Shown here piece by piece: positions 7,567-12,001 of a DNA stretch of 12,001 bases. Below the pieces are notes generated by a model, which had not been told where the DNA came from, made no database searches, and saw only the letters and a program-made list of their open reading frames with translations. The position numbers were made by a program, and so were the translations under genes. The DNA is taken from NCBI GenBank assembly GCA_902489595.1, contig CABUAS010000055.1, forward strand, positions 1 through 12,001, given 5' to 3'. Numbering within the stretch: the stretch's first letter is position 1; each line of letters opens with the position of its first letter. This DNA is from an uncultured Oscillospiraceae bacterium (GTDB taxonomy: Bacteria; Bacillota; Clostridia; Oscillospirales; Acutalibacteraceae).

Positions 7567-7595
7567 ATTATAATATAAATAAAGGTAAGTGGCAA
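7567..7595 (-). promoter_or_regulatory. Sigma-A promoter of the coaX-DUF1015 operon
   Basis: The coding strand has TTGCCA (7590-7595), exactly 17 nt, then consensus TATAAT (7567-7572), about 30 nt before the coaX ATG. It lies immediately after the tail-operon terminator, so the two units are transcriptionally separate. Confidence 0.85.
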
Positions 7596-7604
7596 GTATT
7601 AATT

Positions 7605-7637
7605 TAAATAAAAACGGTGCACCGCAGCGATGCACCG
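7605..7637 (-). terminator. Intrinsic terminator of the tail operon
   Basis: On the coding strand the 7-bp stem CGGTGCA / TGCACCG with a 9-base loop is followed by TTTTTATTT. It starts 29 nt after the stop codon of the last tail gene and marks the boundary between the tail module and the housekeeping genes. Confidence 0.9.
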
Positions 7638-7666
7638 AATAGTTATTTGCAATTAAGATAAATCAA

Positions 7667-8143
7667 TTATCTGAACAGTATATAACAATACGTATACCCT
7701 GTGCCGTTCAGCCCCGCATATTCACTGCCTATCAGCGCAGCCGTTGACTGCTTAACGGTAAGTTTTGTACCGCTGAGGGTTGCGCCCAGAGTACACGCTC
7801 TTTTTGATACAAAAGCAGAAAAATGCGTGTGTATTTTGCTTGAATAATTTGATGTGCTCGGCGCAGTTACATTTGCAAAAATTATGCCGAAAGACGGCTC
7901 AAACGGGCAGTTTGTTTCAATCGTTCTGCTTGCACTGCTGTCGCCGAAATAAACATTCATATAATAAGGGCTGTTCCACTTTGCCCTCTCTTCATCAGAA
8001 ATATGTATATCTGTATCATTGCAATGATTTTTCATTGCCGTGTCAACCGTGGAATTATCATAATTAAAATCTGCCATTTTCGGAATATCCGAACCCGACC
8101 ATATATTAAGACCGAGAAATTCACTTTTGTTTGAAGAACTCAT
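7667..8143 (-). CDS. Short tail-fibre / receptor-binding-like protein
   Basis: 158 residues. The N-terminal part (LGLNIWSGSDIPKMADFNYDN, residues about 10-30, split here as a style match) and the block HISDEERAKWNS (about 46-57) are the characteristic connector seen at the N-termini of Firmicutes phage tail and collar proteins. Residues about 60-158 form a beta-rich, Ser/Thr/aromatic-rich domain ending in LNGTGYTYCYILFR, similar in style to the terminal domains of short tail fibres. There is no chaperone domain and no long collagen or coiled-coil shaft. Start is ATG with AAAGGAG about nine bases upstream. It is the last gene of the tail operon, 13 nt after the wedge-like gene and just before the terminator, the usual place for a receptor-binding protein. 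Receptor binding is inferred. Confidence 0.7.
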   Translation of the reverse strand: MSSSNKSEFLGLNIWSGSDIPKMADFNYDNSTVDTAMKNHCNDTDIHISDEERAKWNSPYYMNVYFGDSSASRTIETNCPFEPSFGIIFANVTAPSTSNYSSKIHTHFSAFVSKRACTLGATLSGTKLTVKQSTAALIGSEYAGLNGTGYTYCYILFR

Positions 8144-8156
8144 TATTCACACTCCT

Positions 8157-8717
8157 TTATTCTAAGCCGTCAAGCATATGAAACGGCATATTCACTTCAT
8201 CAAGCTCAAACCAGCGCATTTCAAGATTATCAAAACTTTCATAAGTCAATCCGGTGCCTGCAAGATAAACCATACTGAAAACAGGCATATATTTTTTATA
8301 AAATCTGCCTGCACGGATTAAATTTTCGGGCGTAACAGGCTTTATAAAATCACTTATTAAAATAAAATTACCTGAAAGCATAAAGTCAGCCTCCGGTGCA
8401 ATCTGATTAAACTGCTCTTCAAATTCATCATAATCCAAAAAAGCACCGTCTTGCCAAAACCTGTTAAAAATTTTTGTGCGGCTGTCTTCAGGGTCTTCCT
8501 CTGCCTTTTCGTCAATAAGACTTAAAAACATTAAAAGACCGTCATCATCCGCCGTCTGAACATAAATATTTTTAAAAACGCTGTCAAAAGCAGCGTTCAC
8601 CAAATCAAATCCCGCCGCATAGGCACGCGCTTCGCCTGCACCGTCACTTCCCACTGACACATCTATGCCGAGTTCTGAAAAAAGCTTTGATATTCTGCCG
8701 AAAACAGTATTATTCAT
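8157..8717 (-). CDS. Baseplate wedge-like tail protein (XkdU/gpI position)
   Basis: 186 residues from the ATG at 8717; an ATG two codons earlier (8723) is also possible. I chose 8717 because AGG lies nine bases upstream and the ATG overlaps the stop of the gene-J homologue by eight bases. It occupies the slot of P2 gpI / PBSX XkdU / YmfQ (DUF2313) directly after baseplate J, and its alternating helical N-terminal half (about 35-110) fits that group loosely, but I see no diagnostic signature. The last 29 residues are a threefold 10-residue repeat, aromatic-x-x-hydrophobic-D-x-hydrophobic-x-M (TYESFDNLEM, RWFELDEVNM, then PFHMLDGLE). Role in joining baseplate wedge to fibre is inferred from position. 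Confidence 0.6.
   Translation of the reverse strand: MNNTVFGRISKLFSELGIDVSVGSDGAGEARAYAAGFDLVNAAFDSVFKNIYVQTADDDGLLMFLSLIDEKAEEDPEDSRTKIFNRFWQDGAFLDYDEFEEQFNQIAPEADFMLSGNFILISDFIKPVTPENLIRAGRFYKKYMPVFSMVYLAGTGLTYESFDNLEMRWFELDEVNMPFHMLDGLE
8160..8246 (-). repeat. Degenerate 10-residue repeat x3 at the C-terminus of the wedge-like protein
   Basis: Three consecutive units share aromatic-x-x-[F/L]-D-x-[L/V]-x-M spacing with a strict 10-residue period. The DNA of the three units is not obviously identical, so this is an old, protein-level repeat and not a recent duplication. It recalls the tWxELD-type repeats seen in some Firmicutes phage proteins. Confidence 0.6.
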
Positions 8718-9780
8718 AAACATTTACCTGCAATCCATATAATTTTAAATATTCATTTGTACCGCAGGCAACCGTATCGCCTGCCGATGGAATTAGTGAA
8801 ATATTAATATCCTCCGTATACGGCAAATCGGCAAGCATTCTTGCAAGGTCATAGGAACGTACTGCCCTGCCGATTTTTTCAGCGCCGCAGAAATCATTTA
8901 TCCTGCTCTCTGCCGTTTGCCTGATTTCATCAAAATCAGCACCCGAATAAGCCTTTATATTCACCTCGGCAGTATAATTCTTTGCTTTTGCCGAAATAAA
9001 ATCAATTCCGAAATCAAACAGCCTGCTGAAGCTGAGCCTGCCGAGAATCTGCTCTTTCGTGCTATCTTTAATCTCACCGCTTGCAGTTTTCAGAACAATG
9101 CTGAGAGTATTGCCCGTAAATGCGATATGCGCATCAAGAACATCATCACAGCTGATAACCATTCTCTTTACGGACGCTTCGTTGAGCGCATTATTTTCCC
9201 ACTTGTAAATTTCAAGCACTCTGCTTCTGAGACTTTCATCAGTTTCATCATCTGTTCCGCCCGTAAATTCGGCATTATTTGTAACACCGCTGATGTATTT
9301 AGGCGGATTTACAACAGTATCAACCGTGTTTACAGGCACATTAAACCTTTCTCCCGTTTCAATCGCTCTTGCCGTCACATCTGCAGTTGTTTCACCAACT
9401 GCAATAACTGCATCATCGGCAGTTTCAAACTGAATAAACGGCATATCCGCCACCGAACAAACAGTGCCTTTTGGTATAACCGCCTCAGCTTCGGCAGGCT
9501 CTGCCGTAAAAAATGTGAGCACGCCCTCTGCCGCAGTAGCTTTTTTCCTCTCAATTCCCCTGAGTGCCGCGTGGTATTCAAGATATTTGCCTGTCGCCGT
9601 TTGGGGAAAAGCCTGTTTGAAAATATAGTCGGCGTAACTGTAAACTGAAAAAAGTTCAGTTGCAGCAGATTTAATTCTGTTGTCAGTGTCGCTGTAAGGC
9701 ACAGCACCCTTTTTCGTTTCATCAAAATAGGCTTTTCGCATTTTATTTGTAATTTCATCAAGTGTCAGACTCAAAATCAA
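8710..9780 (-). CDS. Baseplate protein J (XkdT / gpJ-like)
   Basis: 356 residues from the TTG at 9780. Baseplate_J family is supported by the N-terminal LDEITNKMRKAYFDE, the conserved YLEYHAALRGIERKKATAAEG block, the IPKGTV turn, GERFNVPVNTV, and the hallmark GGTDDETDESLRSRVLEIYKW. The remainder (FGIDFISAKAKNYTAEVNIKAYSGADFDE and later) matches the C-terminal ring-forming region. The product is a wedge component that joins the tail hub to the periphery of contractile tails. An ATG at 9804 would also keep the frame but would overlap the upstream gene by 47 nt and has no ribosome site; TTG at 9780 (or 9774) is preceded by AGAGGGGCAGG. Its 3' end overlaps the next gene. Identity is secure; the start is less so. 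Confidence 0.93.
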   Translation of the reverse strand: MILSLTLDEITNKMRKAYFDETKKGAVPYSDTDNRIKSAATELFSVYSYADYIFKQAFPQTATGKYLEYHAALRGIERKKATAAEGVLTFFTAEPAEAEAVIPKGTVCSVADMPFIQFETADDAVIAVGETTADVTARAIETGERFNVPVNTVDTVVNPPKYISGVTNNAEFTGGTDDETDESLRSRVLEIYKWENNALNEASVKRMVISCDDVLDAHIAFTGNTLSIVLKTASGEIKDSTKEQILGRLSFSRLFDFGIDFISAKAKNYTAEVNIKAYSGADFDEIRQTAESRINDFCGAEKIGRAVRSYDLARMLADLPYTEDINISLIPSAGDTVACGTNEYLKLYGLQVNVYE

Positions 9781-10033
9781 TATACACCTGCCCCTCTTCT
9801 TCATTTATATATAAATCAACCCTGAAACCGCCGGCGGAACGCAGTATTTTTTTTACGAAAAGCCCGTCAATATACTGCGCCGCATGATTTGCACGGCAAA
9901 GCAGAAAATCATCGCTTTTGTCACTGCAAAAAAGCAGAGTGCCGTAATCAAAATCCGGGTAAAAGCGGTTAAGAGCAGTTATAAACGCCGTTTTAAAATC
10001 GTTCAAAACAGCGTCAAATTCTTTAGTTTTCAT
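9758..10033 (-). CDS. Unrecognised small tail-operon protein (XkdS/gp25 position)
   Basis: 91 residues from the ATG at 10033 (a TTG one codon earlier is possible). It begins MKTKEFDAVLNDFKTAFITALNRFYPDFDYGTLLF and ends in an acidic beta-rich stretch (VDLYINEEEGQVYIDFESDT). It lies between the spike and baseplate J, where gp25/XkdS (DUF2634)-type wedge proteins or XkdR-type proteins normally sit, but I cannot see the usual gp25 signature. It has a strong GAGGTG ribosome site eight bases upstream, and its ATG shares one base with the stop of the spike gene (TGATG), so translation is coupled. It is probably a baseplate component by position; family unknown. Confidence 0.6.
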   Translation of the reverse strand: MKTKEFDAVLNDFKTAFITALNRFYPDFDYGTLLFCSDKSDDFLLCRANHAAQYIDGLFVKKILRSAGGFRVDLYINEEEGQVYIDFESDT

Positions 10034-10410
10034 CAAAAAATCACCTCACCGAGAGAATTTATAACAACGCCGTTTTTTGCAACGGTTAAACTGCCGTTTA
10101 TAACAACCTCGCCGTTGTTTTTAAGGCAGATACTTGCACCGCCGAGCGATTTTATCATAATCTCACCGCTTTTAAGTTTACTTTCGGCGTTCATTTTAGT
10201 ACCCGCGCCTTTTGCACCGTTTTCACCGCTTATAAGCAGAATTTCCTGCCCGAACGGCACGGCATAACTGTAGCCGTAGGGCGCATAAGTACTTATATTT
10301 TTAGCACACATATTTGATGTTGCCTCGGTTCTGCCGCCTGAGGCAGATGTAACCACCGCCGTTTCGGCAAGTGACGAATCTGTTTTTTTAAACCGTTTGC
10401 TAAGCCACAT
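10033..10410 (-). CDS. Small tail spike / baseplate assembly protein V-like
   Basis: 125 residues. The segment YAPYGYSYAVPFGQEILLISGENGA (from about residue 42; style match) resembles the end of the OB-fold of Mu gp45/P2 gpV, where a Y-G-x-x-x-x-P-x-G-x-E pattern precedes a beta strand. The following repeats of GEIMIKS, ASICLKNNGEVVING and SLTVAKNGVVINSLGEVIF look like the strand-turn-strand of a trimeric beta-helical needle. The N-terminal domain is very short, and the protein contains no histidine at all, so the HxH iron site found at the tip of several phage spikes is absent. It overlaps the hub gene by 11 nt and the next gene by one base. It fits membrane-piercing central spike, with a reduced architecture. 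Confidence 0.7.
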   Translation of the reverse strand: MWLSKRFKKTDSSLAETAVVTSASGGRTEATSNMCAKNISTYAPYGYSYAVPFGQEILLISGENGAKGAGTKMNAESKLKSGEIMIKSLGGASICLKNNGEVVINGSLTVAKNGVVINSLGEVIF

Positions 10411-11329
10411 AATTTATCATCTTCCCCTCAGGTCTTCTTTTCATAACAAGCGTTGTTGTTTCGCCCTTTTCATTTTTTGCATAAATAATTTCACTCACAA
10501 AAAAACTGCCTTTCTCTGTTTGCACCCTGTCAAAAAGACAAAAATCACACACACCCGAAAGTTTTATTTTAAGGCTGTAATATTCGCCGAGAGAGGCGGT
10601 AATTTTTCTTTCAGCCGCCTTTTCCCTCTGCCAGACGGGCAGACCCGAAAGATTTATCCTGCACGAACGCTGAATTTTATTTTTATCTGCAAAATCGGCG
10701 GTGCAGTGATATTTATAGCCCTCAGATGCATTGATTTTGTAATCAACACGGCTGATAACACTGCTGCGGCTGATAATGTGTTCCTGCGAAATAATGTTAA
10801 AGCCGTCAAGGTGTTTCGCATCTTTTCCCTCACGGTAAATACGCATAACACCGCTTTCATCAATATAAACGGGATAACCCGTCATCATAAAAACAAAATC
10901 ATTCACCGCCCCGAAACAACTTGTGCCCTTTGAAACAATGTAACTGTTTTTCGTAAAAATATCCGGCAAAGAGCACTTAAAGCCAAACTGCCTTGCGTTA
11001 TTTATAAAAAGTTGTTTTGCCGTCGGATTTTTATATTCAAACGGCTCTGCTTCATTGTCAATAAGAACAGAAGCAAGACTGCGTGCATAAATAAAATATT
11101 CAAAACCGCTCTGCACCCTGCTCTCTTTCTGAAAATCGCAGCAGCCGTTAAAAACAAGGCTGCCGTTACTCTCTGCCTTTACTTTGACAATTTCGCCGAG
11201 TTCACAGTCTGTGCCAAAATAAAGGCGCAGTCCTTTGCACGAGGCGTCTGCCCCGTCAATCATCTCATAAGACAGGGCATTTAAAACAGTGTATTCTCTG
11301 CCGTTTACATCAATTAAAACAAACTTCAT
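10400..11329 (-). CDS. Baseplate hub protein (XkdQ / late control D-like)
   Basis: 309 residues. Starts MKFVLIDVNGREYTVLNALSYEMIDGADASCKGLRLYFG, in the style of the first hub domain. It continues with a beta-rich middle and ends with strands such as YYSLKIKLSGVCDFCLFDRVQTE and KGSFFVSEIIYAKNEKGETTTLVMKRR, which fit the C-terminal domains of XkdQ/gpD/T4 gp27-type hubs. The match is by position and pattern; no catalytic motif is expected. It forms the adaptor between the tube and the spike. ATG overlaps the stop of the LysM gene (ATGA), with AAGGTG eight bases upstream, so it is translationally coupled. Eight cysteines are unusual for an exported structural protein, but tails assemble in the cytoplasm, so this is not contradictory. 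Confidence 0.72.
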   Translation of the reverse strand: MKFVLIDVNGREYTVLNALSYEMIDGADASCKGLRLYFGTDCELGEIVKVKAESNGSLVFNGCCDFQKESRVQSGFEYFIYARSLASVLIDNEAEPFEYKNPTAKQLFINNARQFGFKCSLPDIFTKNSYIVSKGTSCFGAVNDFVFMMTGYPVYIDESGVMRIYREGKDAKHLDGFNIISQEHIISRSSVISRVDYKINASEGYKYHCTADFADKNKIQRSCRINLSGLPVWQREKAAERKITASLGEYYSLKIKLSGVCDFCLFDRVQTEKGSFFVSEIIYAKNEKGETTTLVMKRRPEGKMINYVA

Positions 11330-11826
11330 TTGAGCACCACCTTGTCGCCCGGGTCAACCGAAAACGGCGTGGCAAAATCGTTAAGTTCCATAAGCCTTTC
11401 AACAGGCACTCTGCATCTGCGTGCAATCTGAAAAAGATTTTCGCCGTCGTCGGCAACAGTATAACTGAAATCAAAAGAAGGCTTTTTGCTGTTTGTGCAC
11501 TCAACAAAAACAAATGAATACTCATATCTGTTTTTGTCTGCATTAAAACTGAATGTCAGTTCCTTAAAATACACCTTATAAGCGCCTCCCTGCGGCAGAT
11601 AAAGCCAGCCTTCGCCGCCTTTTTTGTGAAGTGACTCGAGCATCTGAAGTTTTTCGGGTGCAGAAACTCCGTAAAATGAACCTCTGCCCGTAATTTCGGC
11701 AGGGCACAGCGCACCGCCGGTAACCCTGCTTTTGCCGTTTAAAAGCGCCTTTTCATTTATAATGCGCCTGTGGCGTATTTCAATAAAATTCGGGTTCACA
11801 TCAAATGAAAACCCTTTAAATCTCAT
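11326..11826 (-). CDS. LysM-domain tail protein (XkdP-like)
   Basis: 166 residues. The N-terminal portion opens MRFKGFSFDVNPNFIEI, matching the MxFKxFxFxxNPxxIEI opening usual for this tail family. Residues about 121-166 are a LysM domain (YTVADDGENLFQIARRCRVPVERLMELND, ending VDPGDKVVLK). In PBSX-type tails this protein lies between the tape measure and the hub and probably helps connect tube and baseplate or hold peptidoglycan. The start at 11826 is preferred over an in-frame TTG 19 codons upstream because it gives the family N-terminus and has AAAGG just upstream. The upstream micro-ORF ends one base before this ATG, so the two are coupled. Its stop overlaps the hub start. Confidence 0.85.
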   Translation of the reverse strand: MRFKGFSFDVNPNFIEIRHRRIINEKALLNGKSRVTGGALCPAEITGRGSFYGVSAPEKLQMLESLHKKGGEGWLYLPQGGAYKVYFKELTFSFNADKNRYEYSFVFVECTNSKKPSFDFSYTVADDGENLFQIARRCRVPVERLMELNDFATPFSVDPGDKVVLK

Positions 11827-11827
11827 C

Positions 11828-11938
11828 TTACCTTTCACCGTCTGCACCTGCCTTTTCATAACCGTCATACCGCTTGCAGTCAAGCATCAGATACTCTGAA
11901 ATATCATAAACGGTTTCATAATTTTCAAAATCACTCAA
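11828..11938 (-). CDS. 36-residue micro-ORF coupled to the LysM gene
   Basis: Starts at TTG with a clear GAGGTG ribosome site six bases upstream (a GTG at 11947 gives three more residues). The translated stretch is acidic and tyrosine-rich (SDFENYETVYDISEYLMLD, then CKRYDGYEKAGADGER) with no membrane segment. Its stop codon is separated from the next gene's ATG by a single base, which favours translation re-initiation. It is too short for a family assignment. Possible roles are a small tail-assembly factor, the second part of a frameshifted chaperone, or a mere leader that sets LysM-gene translation. Real translation is plausible because of the ribosome site and coupling. Confidence 0.5.
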   Translation of the reverse strand: MSDFENYETVYDISEYLMLDCKRYDGYEKAGADGER

Positions 11939-12001
11939 CTTCTTCACCTCGTATAATAAAGTAGTAGTTATTAGAGTCCCTCTCCAGGGACAAATATGCT
12001 A
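11931..12001 (-). CDS. 3' end of an upstream tail gene (partial)
   Basis: The window cuts a reading frame that continues upstream and stops at TGA (11931-11933). Its visible residues end in NNYYFIIRGEEVE, a normal protein-like composition, and the stop overlaps the micro-ORF start by eight bases, as coupled operon genes often do. The other two frames stop inside the piece (TAG at the very edge; tandem TAA at 11968-11973). By tail gene order the tape measure would be expected here, but 22 residues cannot prove it. The alternative is a frame ending at the tandem TAA with residues SIFVPGEGL. Confidence 0.4.
   Translation of the reverse strand, partial: AYLSLERDSNNYYFIIRGEEVE
11976..11991. other. 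Small hairpin near the right edge
   Basis: GTCCCT and AGGGAC pair around a 4-base loop. There is no T-run after it on the minus strand and it lies inside the partial upstream reading frame, so I do not call it a terminator. It could be an RNA structure ahead of the micro-ORF start. Confidence 0.35.

Noticed and set aside
7537..7635. N-terminal extension of coaX by 33 codons from a GTG
   Set aside because: It would run through a consensus promoter and start inside the tail-operon terminator hairpin. The family N-terminus and the ribosome site both fit the ATG at 7536.
7667..8143. Diversity-generating retroelement target in the fibre-like gene
   Set aside because: No reverse transcriptase, template repeat or accessory gene is visible; a short fibre alone is not evidence.
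8917..9648. 243-codon open frame on the plus strand opposite baseplate J
   Set aside because: It has Cys/Ile/Arg/Asn-rich composition typical of an antisense shadow, with no domain, and it lies opposite a secure gene.
9781..9804. ATG start for baseplate J
   Set aside because: No ribosome site precedes it and it would overlap the upstream gene by 47 nt; TTG at 9780 has AGAGGGG upstream.
10397..10933. 178-codon plus-strand frame opposite the hub gene
   Set aside because: It is a shadow of the hub gene with no family features.
11827..11883. N-terminal extension of the LysM protein from a TTG
   Set aside because: The extra 19 residues precede the conserved family opening and overlap the micro-ORF; the ATG at 11826 has its own ribosome site.
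11976..11991. Terminator at the right edge
   Set aside because: The stem is only six pairs, no U-tract follows, and it lies in a probable coding frame.

Overview
The window reads as chromosome of a low-to-mid GC Firmicute of the class Clostridia, probably a gut Oscillospirales/Ruminococcaceae-type organism. This is an inference from three things: the protein style (PolA with a decayed proofreading domain, type III pantothenate kinase, a DUF1015 protein, a zinc-ribbon membrane protein), the strong AGGAGG-type ribosome sites with frequent TTG starts, and GC-rich palindromic repeats dropped into AT-rich intergenic gaps. Every gene I can support lies on the minus strand, so transcription runs from right to left. 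No tRNA, rRNA, CRISPR array, integrase or transposase is visible.

Right part (about 7667-12001): the distal half of a contractile phage-tail module, read in its direction of transcription. A truncated upstream gene end and a 36-residue small ORF come first. A LysM tail protein (XkdP-like), a baseplate hub (XkdQ / late-control-D-like), a small spike (gpV/gp45-like), an unrecognised 91-residue protein, baseplate protein J (XkdT-like), a wedge-like protein in the XkdU/gpI slot and a short tail-fibre-like protein follow. The genes overlap or nearly touch, as in a translationally coupled operon, and the module ends at a strong intrinsic terminator (7605-7637). There is no lysis, integration or head gene in view. 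This is either the end of a prophage or a tailocin/contractile-injection-type island lying directly against housekeeping genes.

Middle part (about 5534-7600): a good sigma-A promoter (TTGCCA, 17 nt, TATAAT) drives coaX (coenzyme A biosynthesis) and a DUF1015 protein whose start codon overlaps the coaX stop by one base. The DUF1015 protein carries a DGHHR motif.

Left part (1-5533): three genes, each separated from the next by a palindromic repeat and/or terminator. They are an M28-family metallopeptidase whose catalytic domain is interrupted by two transmembrane hairpins, a zinc-ribbon single-pass membrane protein with a C-terminal external domain, and polA (DNA polymerase I). The gap upstream of the M28 gene holds a ~110-bp MITE-like element made of nested palindromes. 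The two other gaps hold hairpins sharing the same base (GTAGGG) and apex (TGCC[A/C]TCA) with different but self-complementary stems. One of these serves as a terminator.

Most novel leads: the compact tail module with a coupled micro-ORF, a tiny histidine-free spike, an unrecognised baseplate component and a 10-residue repeat in the wedge-like protein; the membrane-split M28 peptidase; the coaX-DUF1015 pair; and the hairpin repeat families.
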